In this document: piece after piece, positions 12,180 through 22,853 of the stretch
Layout: each line of letters opens with the position of its first letter
Position numbering within the stretch: position 1 is the first letter of the stretch
Assembly (NCBI GenBank): GCA_014871385.1
Contig: CM026426.1
Span: 105,745,281-105,809,280, forward strand
Direction of reading: 5' to 3'
Origin: Ceratodon purpureus
Lineage: Eukaryota; Streptophyta; Bryopsida; Pseudoditrichales; Ditrichaceae
Length of the DNA stretch: 64,000 nt
Notes under the pieces: generated by a model
Databases searched by the model: none
What the model saw: the letters and a program-made list of their open reading frames with translations, nothing else
Told to the model about the DNA's origin: nothing
Program-made: the position numbers and the translations under genes

Positions 12180-12607
12180 CTCGCAAGTTCCTGGCCATGC
12201 TCATTCTCTACATGTGTCTTCATGCTAGTGATCCCATGCGCTCGGTTGTACTGCAGAATCCCCTTCCTTCCTCTTGTGCCCCTCTGGCTTGAATTACTTG
12301 ACTCAGCTTCAGTTGGGTGACAAACCCAACACCGCAACTTCTGTGCCACACTTACATTGACAACCATGTCCTCCCCCTTCAGTCGGTAGAATGCCCACAC
12401 TGCACTACTGCGATGGTAGGGTCGCCAAAAGAGAGCATTCGCCTTCAATGCCGTATACGAAACCCTCCAAGCTGCTTCAGACTCAGCTGCCAAACCTTCC
12501 AAATCCGGACTTGGCAATACATCACAGATCCGTTGGGCGCTCTCCAAATCAACAGAATCACTAGGATCTGCAGTTTCAGACAGTTCTTGTTGATCAAAAG
12601 ACGACAT
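12180..12607 (-). pseudogene. hAT transposase exon 1 with BED zinc finger
   Basis: It starts at ATG 12605-12607 (MSSFDQQELSETADPSD). A BED-type finger follows: SAVWAFYRLKG, then C-x2-C (CWVCHP), then THVENEH with the paired histidines. BED fingers bind transposon ends. The exon ends at a GTTTGT donor after QELAR. The exon itself has no stop. Confidence 0.75.
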
Positions 12608-13715
12608 TGTGAGCTCAACACACATCCAAAACCCTAAGCGAAGTCTTGGAATCCTAGATGGAGATCAGTTCAATTCCTTCACAAAAACCCAGCAAATACA
12701 GGTTGAGAAATTTTGGGTTATCCTGAAAGAGTTGTTGCCGATCCCTGGAGCAGCATTACAGCCCGTAGCCACTCCCCAATCTGCAGTTAGAGCCACTCCT
12801 CTCCACATTGTATCGCACAAGTAGCTGCAACAAATGCTAATCACATCGCCACCTTCATCCATAACCTACCGTACTTGCTGCTACATTATCAAGTCTGGTT
12901 CCAATAATTGTATCACCGCATCACAAAGCCGCACAGACTGCTTGGAAGCGCAGTTTCGGAAATGGAGACACCAACACAATATGTGTAAGCCTAGGATTTC
13001 GGAAATTGCGATACCTGCCTGCTCGGTTTGGCACATAACCTACCCGTATCCTTCCTGATACCCGGGTCAATCCACAATAACAGTCCACCACTGGTAATTA
13101 CCAATGAACAACACGAAGCAAGGAAGGACTGTTGTGACACAAATTTTCCAAGTCCTTTACTTTCACCAGCGTCCAAAGTGACTGTCCGTGGAGTCTTTAA
13201 TCATGTCCTTCTTTCTCAGAATTCTACTAGTGGGAGCCTGGGAGGTCATGCGACGGCGTATACGGGAGCACAAAAAGCATCCCAGGAATGTTGATCCTGC
13301 AATTCTCTATAAGAAATTGGTATTTCAATATGTATGTTTAGACACTAGCTTCTGATAACTAAAAATATACGAAACTTATGGGTCTACTGTAAAAGCTGAA
13401 AGAATTAACTACGCTATATATCTCCACAAACTTTGTATCTGAATATGTGATACACACCGGAGCCCCGGATTAATCCACCAATTTCTGATGCCGCAACCTG
13501 TGCTTTGAGTTTTTTCTGACCACCAGTGAGTAATTGAGTTAATTTCTGGAAGGTGACAGAGTCTAAGCTTGATTACCAGGTCGTCTATTTCACCATCTCC
13601 TGCTGATTGTGCTCAAAACTTGGCACTCTTTAATATTAGCTGGATGATGATATATAACTCGGAGATGGGTGGCTCTTTGGAGTTAAGACGATCTAGTTAT
13701 GTTTGAAAAAACTCT
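12608..13715. other. Intergenic, nothing recognised
   Basis: Short ORFs only. There is no domain, repeat or splice pattern I can support. Confidence 0.3.
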
Positions 13716-15270
13716 TCAAGTTGGATGACTATAACAGAAACTGCTCTTGGATTGTGGCTCAACCAGCTTCGGCAACAACGACGAGACGGCAAGGTATGTA
13801 AAGCGACGAGCGAGGCCGATCCAGAAGCCAGCGACGACAGAGGGCAGAGACAAAGGGCTCTTCACTGTGTCGTAGCTCTCCTCCATCTGACGGCCCACTT
13901 CGGAAATCACCAGGCATAGCAACTTCACCGAAATACTTGTCCACGAAGGCGGTAGCGTTGGTTTAGCACTGTCTTTGCCGATGGACTGGTTGCTATGCAG
14001 TGACGAGTCCTCGTATTGTGGTGTCTTTGCATATGAATTACTTGAGCATTCATCTGGAACGAGCATCCTATCTTCCACCTGGTCCGGGACTGCCATCGCA
14101 AGCTGCCAAGTACGCCAAAGTTCTTCATCGAACTGGTCGGCTAAGCCATGTGAATGAAGCTCCTCTCTTGCCCACTCCATGAAAACCTTGGGTCCTCCAC
14201 ACACAAGACGTGTAATAAGGTTTCGTTGCTTCTCTACCATGTCGTGGATCTCTTTCTCCTTCGCAGCCAGCTTCGTCCCTGCCTCCTCCGCTGCAGCCTT
14301 GTTTTCGTCGAGGGCTTTTTGGAGTTCCTCCAGATCCCTGAAGTCAGCAAAGGTAATTTCACTCATAAGAATTCCAAAAACCATTCATTCATGCCATAGA
14401 GAGCAATACTATGTGAACCATATAACTTTGGACCAAGGTACACAACAATACCAAATTTCGCAACTTAGAAGCACAAAAGGGACAAGAATGTTTACTTTGC
14501 TGATCGGTCGTGCTCTTGCTTCATGGCTTCGAGAGCGAATTGGCATTCCTCTCTGGCTCTCTGCAAAGCGAGTGTAGCCTGGTGATTCGTCTGTCTCTCA
14601 GCCATCATAACCTCCTGCTCGGCCTCCATAATCTTCGCCATGGGGACCAGGATGCGATTGATAATCGTTTGCAAGTGCTCTTGAGCTTCGCTAGCGTACC
14701 GAGTATCCGCAACTTCCTGTAAGTATTCACATCGAAAACGTTCAATATAAATGTTAAGATCACCTCTGGCGCATCAACTACGAATTCGTGCATGTATTAA
14801 AAAAATAAAAAATAAATTAAAATTAAAATAAAATAAAATAAAATAATCAAAAAATTCAAACACCGGCCTCGTCAATGGCGAAATATCACAGAACACCGTT
14901 CTATTTCATTGAAATCCAAGGAGATGGCAAAGCGCTGAATATATAAAGCTGCCAGTAGTGTGCTTACGTGAAATAAAAAACCGACCAACTGAGGGGAAGA
15001 CTCTACCACGAGAAGGTGCTGCACCGACGATTCACTCCACACTGCAGGATGCGCCATCATAAACCGTTCCAGCGCTTGGATCATTTTATTCGAGACCTCC
15101 TCTTTGCCGATCTCCTCAATCTCTCCAAGCCCTTTCGAATAAGGACCCTTCCATGTCCGTGACTTCTGCAAACTGGGCACCCCCTTCCCGGGATGCGACG
15201 ACGTAACTCCTGTACTCTGCAGACCTAAGACGTCCTGCGTCGACTTCACCCGTGTCGACACCGTCTCCAT
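13716..15270 (-). CDS. Three-exon coiled-coil protein of unknown function
   Basis: Three exons on the minus strand join with consistent phases: 15270-14968, 14716-14496 and 14337-13716. Donors are CAC|GTAAGC and AAA|GTAAAC. Acceptors are TTACAG and TTCAG. The sum is 1,146 nt, 381 residues, with no internal stop. Exon 1 (METVSTRVKSTQDV...) is basic to neutral. Exon 2 and the start of exon 3 form a long heptad-rich coiled coil (for example MAKIMEAEQEVMMAERQ and LEELQKALDENKAAAEE). The middle of exon 3 is Ser-rich and the end is moderately hydrophobic (VVAGFWIGLARR). The family is not recognised. Upstream in-frame Met or TTG codons exist, but 15270 is the first ATG with sensible composition. This is one of the few intact genes in the window. 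Confidence 0.65.
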
Positions 15271-15339
15271 GATCCTCCCCCTTCGCAACACCCTGCACTT
15301 CAACCGTCCCCAGTACACACTCCTCAGTTCCTCATGACT

Positions 15340-15640
15340 CCCACAGGTCTCCTCATGCACACCACAACGCAAACCTCTCCTCTCCTCTCTCTCCCTCTCT
15401 CTCTCACCAAACCAGCTACACAACCAACCTTCTCATCAACCCAAATACATCGATCTACACGTCCACTCTCACAAAGTCCTCGACTGCAACCAGTTCCACA
15501 ACCTGACCAACTTCAACACCTCTCTCTCTCTCTCTCACCAAACTACCAACCTTCTCATCAACCCAACAGCAACCAAAATATATCGAAATTCTACCACTGC
15601 AACCAGTTCCACATCCTGATCCGCTCTAAATATGAAAGTC
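15340..15640. repeat. CT-rich leader with a partial duplication
   Basis: Two related blocks follow each other: each has a CTCTCTCTCACCAAAC run, then CCTTCTCATCAACCCAA, then TGCAACCAGTTCCACA(A/T)CCTGA. They begin near 15400 and 15525. It lies immediately upstream of the coiled-coil gene and may be its 5' leader or promoter. Confidence 0.7.
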
Positions 15641-15780
15641 GTCGACACTGGTTTGAAAAGCAGAAAACACCATCATGACCATGACATGCAGACGAGAGAC
15701 GTAATGACACGCCAATCAGACCTCTCCATGCGCGATCTTCACCCCGGGACAAGCCGAGATCGCCTCAACAACCGGAGGTC

Positions 15781-16053
15781 ATGCCGCGCCAATCGATGTC
15801 AGGGGCATTGAAGGGACTGTACGACGGAGGAGAATTCAGAACACGTGACGATGCAATTGCGAGGGAGATCGATCATCGATGGCAACGTGGGAATATGATA
15901 TTATTGCTTTCGGAGGTGGGAAGGTATCACGAGGAACTGGTGTCTGTGTCGGAATCCTGGAATAAGCTTGTTGTGTGCATGTCACATGTGCCGGACGTTT
16001 TTCTTCTTCATTTTGTTCCTGCTCCTGTTGCTTTTTGGCTAATTCGGCGTTGA
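15781..16053 (+). CDS. Hypothetical 90-residue ORF
   Basis: An ATG-started ORF (MPRQSMSGALKGLYDGGEF...) shows charged then hydrophobic composition. It is divergent from the coiled-coil gene and about 500 bases from its start. There is no motif, Kozak support or splice evidence, so it may be chance. Confidence 0.2.
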   Translation: MPRQSMSGALKGLYDGGEFRTRDDAIAREIDHRWQRGNMILLLSEVGRYHEELVSVSESWNKLVVCMSHVPDVFLLHFVPAPVAFWLIRR

Positions 16054-17048
16054 TTTCAGTTGTTCGAGTTTGAGCTTGAATTTTGTTATAATTTATGGAG
16101 ATGATGAATGGGGGAAACCGGCAGCTAGTTACGCATTGGCTGGTTGATTAAAAAATAATAATAAGAGCAATAATAATGACGATTTCAAAAACGGTTGATA
16201 TAGAAAGTTTTTGGTTAAAAATTGAAATGAAATATGTGATATTTTTAACTCTTGAGATTGCTTGATTTTTTCAAATCCGTCCCTAGGCTTTATATTAGGG
16301 TTGAACATAAAACTTGAACTTATCATATGTGGTATCTTATGTGCCACTATTTTGGCGCCAAAATGTTTGGACCCCTTTGATGCAATTAGAACATGGTTTT
16401 TTTGGCCCAAACCCTAAATCCGATCAAGAACTTGGGCCATATTGGAGGCTCAAACCATGCTAAATCAACCCTACCTTCCATCTAGCTCCAACCTTAGCAA
16501 GTGTCTTCATTGAAATACAAATGTTTTTTTTTTTTTTGAAAAAATTAGGTTCATTTTCAAAATTTTAATTTTGAAATTCTATTCTAATAAAAAGAAGATT
16601 CAAAATAGTCTTAAATGGCTTTAAAAAACTTTACAAAAACTCTAAAAGTGATTTACCATGTTTTCGATTTTTCAACCTTCAAAATTTCAATTTCTTTTTG
16701 TTTTCTTGTTTTAAATTATTTATAAATGTACCTATTCTTGATGTATTATATATAGAGGTAGACAGCTTTTTTTAATTTTTTTTTAAAGTTCTCAATCCGA
16801 CGTCTTACAAACCACTACGAGACTGCTAATGAATGGATTTAGTAGAAATTCCAATTTAGGCTCGTATTTTTTCAAAGCCTTAATTTGATATTGCCAACTT
16901 TCATATATACTTGATGAATATTTCATGAAATTTGATAAAAAAATCACATAAATAGATGAAAGATATACTATTTTGGAACAAAATTGAATTTCTATCTAAT
17001 TTTAGGCTACACAACAAATTAGAAAGTGAGATCCAAAAAAATGACAGA
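16054..17048. other. AT-rich intergenic DNA
   Basis: High A/T with homopolymer runs. No coding signal. Confidence 0.35.
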
Positions 17049-17784
17049 GGGGGAAGTACAATAAAGTGGACCACAAAAGTGCTTAGCTCATTGCCAATTT
17101 CAGCCCGTTGTGTAAACACGCTAGAAAGCGGCATCTAAAACTTCTTGATGGAAAATTAAGTTTGGAATACGGAAAGTAGACTTGATGTACTACAACTTCC
17201 GAAATTTGCATTCGTAGTTGTTGAGTTGTGACACCTCTATGAACACCACAAAGTTGAACAAAGTGAATGCAGTCATTTGAAAAAGTGACCATATTACATT
17301 GTAGTTTTGACAGAAATCACTTTTGACTTTGCGGGGCCCTTCTTTTGTACATTAGACTTGTAGAAATGATCCAAGTGGTCGTGTTTGGAATCCTAGATTG
17401 GCAAAAAGTGTCCTCAAGACGTTTTTAAAACATTGTTTTTGGTGAAACTTTTTGTTAGGTTTTTTTGCACCGAACATTGTTTTTTAAATTGGAAAAAACA
17501 TCCTCTAAAGACAATAGAGGGCCCGAATGAAGAAATTAAGACTTTGGAAAAGTTCATTTTCATGATTTAGAAGTAGGGGTCAAATTACGTTTCAATTGAA
17601 GATGTTTTTTTTATAGAGATGCCTGTAGGATACTTTATGAAACCTTAAAAAGTGACAAAAATGCTCAAAAACTACACCAAAATGCTCAAAATCAGCTTTG
17701 AGCTATTAAAAACAGCACACTTCATATTCACTTCCTAATGATCACATATTGCACTTGGTGGTCCACTTTATTGTGCCTCCCCCC
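17049..17784 (+). mobile_element. 736 bp non-autonomous TIR element, copy A
   Basis: The element starts GGGGGAAGTACAATAAAGTG and ends with the inverted version of GGGGGGAGGCACAATAAAGTG, giving terminal inverted repeats of about 34 bp with a few mismatches. A second copy of identical length lies at 20989-21724 in the opposite orientation, with strong similarity along its length. Possible target duplication is GACAGA (17043-17048) against GACATA (17785-17790), one mismatch. There is no transposase ORF. The superfamily is not determined. Confidence 0.85.
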
Positions 17785-19075
17785 GACATAGATAGTTAGG
17801 GTAGTTAGTGTGGGGTTTTAAGGTATCGTGACGTTTTTGGGAAATGTGACAATTTTGGATATCTTGACACTTCTTGAAATTGAGACGGTTTTGGCCGTAC
17901 AGATTGGTAGATTATAGCATTTGAAGTTCCAAATATTATTTTTTTGGAGGATGTCTGAACGGATCAGCAATGTTTGACTACTTGTAAACTGGAAATTTTA
18001 AACTAGCGAGGTTTGTGGTTTTGGAAATTTAGAATGAAAATTGGGTTAGGCACATGTGTATCAAATATGGGATTTAGTGGACAATTACAACGTATTCAAA
18101 AAAAATGTTGCAATCACAACATAGGTGAATGTTCACTTCTCACAAAGATTTTAAAATTTATTTTTCCCTAACTCATTTCTATATAATTTGACTATCCAAA
18201 CAGCCAAATCGTTTCTCATAACATTACTCCAACATGGGAAGTTTTTTTTAAATAAAAACATAATAACCTAAATAGATATGAGACAACGATTTTAAAAAAA
18301 AATACAGAGTGTGGGCGGGGGTACAAGCCTCGCACACACCTGCAAGGGCGATCCCAACGGAGCACATCCTCCATGATACTTGCGGTGTGTCCCCGTGGAC
18401 CGGCCTAGTCACTGCCCCGCCTGGCGAATTGCCGGACCCGCCCTAGTCGTCAACCCTCCCTTTGACAGGGGCGGCCTCGATCCCCGCCCTCGCGGGGGAG
18501 TATCGCCGTGGACCCCTCCACAACCCCACCTTCTAGCGTGGACCTCCTTTTTCCCTTCACTACGCTTCGTCACGGCCCGCCACCTCCTTCATCTCCTTTA
18601 CTAATTTCTACTGCCACCTCACTACGGGCCATGCTTGAGGGTTTCTTATCCCGCCACCTTTTTTAGTAGCTCTTAAATCCGTCTCTGTATTCAAGAAGTT
18701 GGCTGTGAGCAATCTCAAAATGATACATTTTCTCTACACTATTCTTTGTATAACTGAATTGCACCAAATTTTTTGTTATTGTGCATAGTTTTGTGATTCT
18801 TCTCTGTCTATAAATCATTGTCAATAGTTTTGTGTGTATTTTCCCATGTAAAGAAAAAAAATTGTACATATACATACCTAGTATTAGAAGGGAAAAATTG
18901 AACTTGAGAATAAAATTATAACGTCATTGTTTTGTGGGGGGAAAATAAACAATTCAAATAAAAAGAATTTCGTGAAAGAAAAATTCAGAAAGGCTCCAAG
19001 AAGTTCTAATACAATATAATAAAAGAAAAATTATACATTTAATGTTAGTGGACTTACATTTCGTGGCAACTGTTC
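17785..19075. other. Intergenic with a GC-rich island
   Basis: Nothing coding is supported. Within AT-rich surroundings, about 18308-18560 is sharply GC-rich, with three CGTGGACC motifs near 18394, 18509 and 18537 and many CpGs. It could be a transferred or satellite-derived fragment or a former gene end. The plus-strand ORF across it is Pro/Arg-rich low-complexity sequence. Confidence 0.4.
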
Positions 19076-19313
19076 CTAAAGAGGTGTATGATATTCTTCA
19101 TAACATGTCCTGTTCTTGAAACACATGAATTTGTTATCACATGAACTACAATAGTAATGTGGCCTCCTATCGTCCGCTTACTTAGACTTGTTGCATATCA
19201 TGCAAGGGTTCCTCTTCTTCGAATATGAAGGAAAACATAAACCCCGTCTCCGTGGTGTAGTAATGAGATCATCAATCTTCCTCCCGCTCCGTATTTCCCT
19301 TAACGTAGTAACA

Positions 19314-19627
19314 TTAAGGGAAATCTGGGGTCTCCAAAGGGCCTTTGGGTTTCCCACGTGACTAAAAATTTGGCCCAGCCCGTAGACTTTGTCCGCTAGC
19401 ATCAATGGTGCTAGCAGGTCGCCAAATCAGTGTTTGGAGGGTCCGGCCAATCGCTGCCAGCGACGGCGTGTGCCATTGCTGTCATCCCATTGGACAGTAG
19501 CTCTTGACGCTGTCAGCGGGCAGGATATCCACCAATGAGATTACTTAGAGAGGCATGCGTGGGCAACATGTTCATCTACCTTTGGGCTGTCTTACAAGGC
19601 CCTTTGGAGACCCCACATTTCCCCTAA
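19314..19627. mobile_element. MITE of about 310 bp inside the piggyBac pseudogene
   Basis: Terminal inverted repeats of about 32 bp are seen: left TTAAGGGAAATCTGGGGTCT, right (reverse complement) TTAGGGGAAATGTGGGGTCT, both continuing CCAAAGGGCCTT. Only about two mismatches separate the arms. It splits the piggyBac coding sequence between KLCKT and the VTTLREIRSGRK block. The duplication at the ends is TTAA/CTAA or a TAA triplet, which fits a piggyBac-type (TTAA) or Harbinger-type (TAA) element; I cannot decide. Confidence 0.75.
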
Positions 19628-20196
19628 TGTGTTTTGCATAATTTGGTCCTGAACTGCAAATGAAAAATTGGCTTCCAGATAGGGATAGCATGTTTGCATT
19701 TGTCAACATAGATCAAGAACATGTTGACAACCGTAATATCAAGCAAAAAGAATAAAATGCAATGCCACCATTTATGTGACCGGTTCTGAGTACAATACGA
19801 TGCGCTCAGTTGGTCAGCTACATCCACTCCCCGCATATGCGTTGTATATTCCAAATGCATTGGAGATGTAGGAATATCCTCCCATACTGCTCCATTTCTC
19901 TGAGGCACGGTTGGTACAAGAGAGCGTGGAGCATTTGTTGGTTGCGCATGTGTCGATAATAGAAGAACTGGTTTCTTATCTTTCCAAACAACCAAAGACA
20001 TCGTCCTTTATTCATGCATTCTCCAATCCATCCAATCATGATCTTTGCTTTTATAGGCCTTTGTATGTTTCAAAACAATGGGAATCCCAGTACAATTAGA
20101 CCTCATTGTCCATGTGGCATAGATATGAATGCTGAGTAGATCCTTCAGTGACTCAACACTAGTAAAGAAATTGTCCATGGCAATAACATGACCTTT

Positions 20197-20209
20197 CCCC
20201 CCCCCCCCC
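20197..20209 (+). repeat. C13 homopolymer in piggyBac coding region
   Basis: A run of 13 C (poly-Gly on the minus strand, within KDMGGGGKGHV). Slippage here could change the frame. Confidence 0.9.
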
Positions 20210-20988
20210 ATATCTTTTGTCAAGTCCATAACTACGTTGTGAGCTAGTTTTCGCTCCCCCCTTGCTATTCGAGATTCCTCGGCTACAACTTGGCTCTTCC
20301 AACAGTAAACCACAAAATTCCATACATACTTAGAATGAGAGCATGCTAAACACCACACCTTTATCCTCCATTTTTGTGGTTTTTGTGGCATGCATTGTTG
20401 CAAAGGACAATACGAGCCTTTATACCGTATCATCATTTCATCGATGGTGCAAATTTACCCAATAACCATGCGCGCTTACAATTATCCCTAATTGCCTCTA
20501 TCAACCACCGTACCTATCCCAACTTATTATAACCTGGTAAGTCTTTTTCACTCACATAGGTTGTAGGATGGGTGATGTGAAGACATTTAGTCAAAACCAT
20601 AAAATGAGCTCGGGACATAACTTTCAAAATAATAGAACAATGGAAAATCAATTCCTTGTTATGCCAATAAGATTTGATATTTGGTTGTTGCTTCATTCTC
20701 ATATACAACCAAATTGCAATGAACGCCTTGAATTCGGGCACAATGAATTCCTCCCATCCTGCCCTACCCTGGTTCTTCCATTTGTATCAACCTCCGTAAC
20801 ATACCGATACTCCTCTACAATATCCCGTACAATATTATATGTCCAAAATAACTTGAACAATTGGAGCATTATTGGAAATATCCTCCCATCAAAAAATGAC
20901 ATTGAATCTCCATTGAATCGTCTGGGCGTTGAATCATATGTGAAATATGTCTTCTTCCAAGTTACATGTATTTGACACTATGATGATT

Positions 20989-21724
20989 GGGGGGAAGCAC
21001 CATAAAGTGGACCACCAAGTGCAATATGTGATCACTAGGACGTGAATATAAAGTGTGCTATTTTTTACAGCTCAAAGCTGATTTTGAGCATTTTGGTGTA
21101 GTTTTTGAGCATTTTAGTCACTTTTTAAGGTGTCACAAGGTATCTTACAGGCATCTCCATAAAAAAAACATCTTCTCTTGAAACTTAATTTGACCGCTAG
21201 TTCTAAATCATGAAAATGAACTTTTCCAAAGTCTTAATTTTTTCATTTGGGGCCCTCTATTTTCTTTAGAGGATGTTTTTTCCAATTTAAAAAACAATGT
21301 TTGGTGAAAAAAACTCATTAAAAGTTTTGCCGAAAACAGTGTTTTAAAAACGTCCCTGCCGTACTTCTCGCCAATCTAGGATTGCAAACACGGCCACTCG
21401 GACCATTTCTACAAGCGTAATGTACAAACGAAGGGCCCCGTCAAGTCAAAAGTGATTTCTGTCAAAACTACAATGTAATATGGTCACTTTTCCAAATGAC
21501 TGCATTCACTTTATTCAACTCTGTGCTGTTCATAGAGGTGTCTCAACTCAACAACTACAAACGCGAATTTTGGAAGTTGTAGTACATCAAGTCTATTTTC
21601 CGAATCCCAAACTTAATTTCCCATCAGGAAGTTTTAGGTGCGACTTTCTCGCGTGTTTACACAACGGGCTGAAATTGACTATGAGCTAAGCACTTTTGTG
21701 GTCTACTTTATTGTGCTTCCCCCC
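20989..21724 (-). mobile_element. 736 bp non-autonomous TIR element, copy B
   Basis: Reverse-complement relative of 17049-17784, with the same length and ends (GGGGGGAAGCACAATAAAGT on the minus strand). It interrupts the piggyBac gene between the acidic block and the start of the core (SMSFFDG). The flanks are ATT and AAT, which extend the inverted repeat. No obvious target duplication is left. Confidence 0.85.
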
Positions 21725-22019
21725 AATCCCCAAAATCTCCATCATCCTCTTCTTCTTCACTGAGAACAAAGTCACGATCATCATCCTCACTTCCACTATC
21801 CAATGTGGGCACTATATAATTTTGCCTTCAAGGTCTTCTCCGTACATGACGAACCCTTTCATGTTGATCTCTAGATCATGTCTACCTTCTCCATTTTCAT
21901 AAACACCCACATGAATATTATGTGGGGGCTCTCCAATAAAGTCCTCATCACCACCCCAAAAACATTCTCCATTTACACCCCCTTGCATTTCACTATCCAC
22001 ACCCCTCCCCTTCAAATAA

Positions 22020-22330
22020 CTGCTCTCAATCCCCCCCTTCTACTCCTGTAACATGCACCCCACCCACAATTCCCACCCCCAACCTATGGACCCAGCCCCA
22101 TCTCTTTGCTGAGTGGATCTCCACTCCCAGACCCCCTTTCCCCCGCTGCCCCTTCCAAATACCTATGTCCCCAAGCCCCCCCTCTATGCTCGAGCCTCCC
22201 ATGCTCACAAACCCATGGACAAACCCCGCAACCCTGCCCCCAATCTCTGCGACCCCGCCCCCTATCCCCGTGGACGTTTCCCCTTGCCCGCATGCTCCCA
22301 CACCGAGTCCGCCAACCCTGATGGCGTAGG
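22020..22330. repeat. C-rich strand-biased block
   Basis: The plus strand is strongly C-rich with many CCCC runs, and the minus strand reads Gly-rich. It lies in the N-terminal part of the piggyBac gene, where three frames alternate, so slippage-driven frameshifts are likely. Confidence 0.6.
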
Positions 22331-22853
22331 CTGCGCCGCTATGACTCCTCCCCCCGTCGACTCCTCGCCCACCTCCTCCCGCACACCCGCACAGACAGGC
22401 CCAATGTGAGAGTTCCTCCTTGCTATCACATTAGTCTCAGTGCGCTTCTTTCTATTCCGTGCATTTTCATTGTATTTTTGAATGTTGTACTCAGATTCTA
22501 CACGCCACAACAACTCCTTCAAAGATTTGCCTTCATCAAATGCATACTCTCCCTCATCAAAGCTATCTTCACTGGGTTCTTCACAGGAGCTTTCTCTCCC
22601 ATAACCCTTTAGCAATTCTTGGCTATCCAAAAAATCATCATTTCCTTCTCCAATGGCTGATGCCAATAATGTATAAATGTCATCTTCACAATTTGTAGGT
22701 TGTATAGAAGGTGCAAACGGAGATGTTGTACTTGAAGAAGGATGATATGGTGATGATTCTGGTGAAGGTAAGTGTGGAAGGAGCACGTTTGCATTTGTCG
22801 ATGGTTGTAGACATTGTAATCTGTTGCTGCATCTTGGAGCCTCCAAGAAGCTT

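Larger units (their letters stand above)
7843..12607 (-). pseudogene. hAT superfamily transposase pseudogene (four exons)
   Basis: Four coding blocks on the minus strand fit one hAT transposase: exon 1 12607-12180 (BED zinc finger), exon 2 10796-10122 (N-terminal part of the RNase-H-like catalytic region, including SITFDLWMS), exon 3 from about 9067 to 8327, and a last block 8262-7843 (C-terminal dimerisation domain). Splice sites are good for exon 1 (donor GTTTGT) and exon 2 (acceptor TGCGCAG, donor GTATGC). In-frame TAG stops occur at 10299 and 8657. A frame change between 8327 and 8262 coincides with a short tandem repeat. The protein is therefore not intact. hAT transposases cut and paste DNA and leave 8 bp duplications. 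I could not find convincing terminal inverted repeats around this copy. Confidence 0.8.
19076..22846 (-). pseudogene. piggyBac superfamily transposase pseudogene
   Basis: The minus strand carries, from high to low coordinates: a Ser/Glu-rich N-terminal region (22846-22262), an acidic block (DSGSEDDDRDFVLSEEEEDD at about 21800-21730), and the DDE_Tnp_1_7 core. The core includes IDEMMIRYKGSYCP (first Asp, about 20430), AMDNFFTS (second Asp, about 20180) and GVDVADQL...KWWHCILFFLLD (third Asp, about 19830-19740). A Cys-rich C-terminus follows, with CMICN, YYCSSC, FMC and TCYEEYH, ending at TAG 19076. In-frame TAA stops at 20008 and 19178, frameshifts, and two inserted TIR elements (19314-19627, 20989-21724) break it. 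PiggyBac transposases insert at TTAA and are uncommon in plants. Element 1 abuts its 5' end at 22854. Confidence 0.85.

Noticed and set aside
15116..15298. Alternative minus-strand 60-codon ORF
   Set aside because: It overlaps exon 1 of the coiled-coil gene in another frame and lacks splice support.
22106..22409. Plus-strand proline-rich proteins
   Set aside because: They arise from the C-rich strand over the piggyBac N-terminal region and have no start context or domains.
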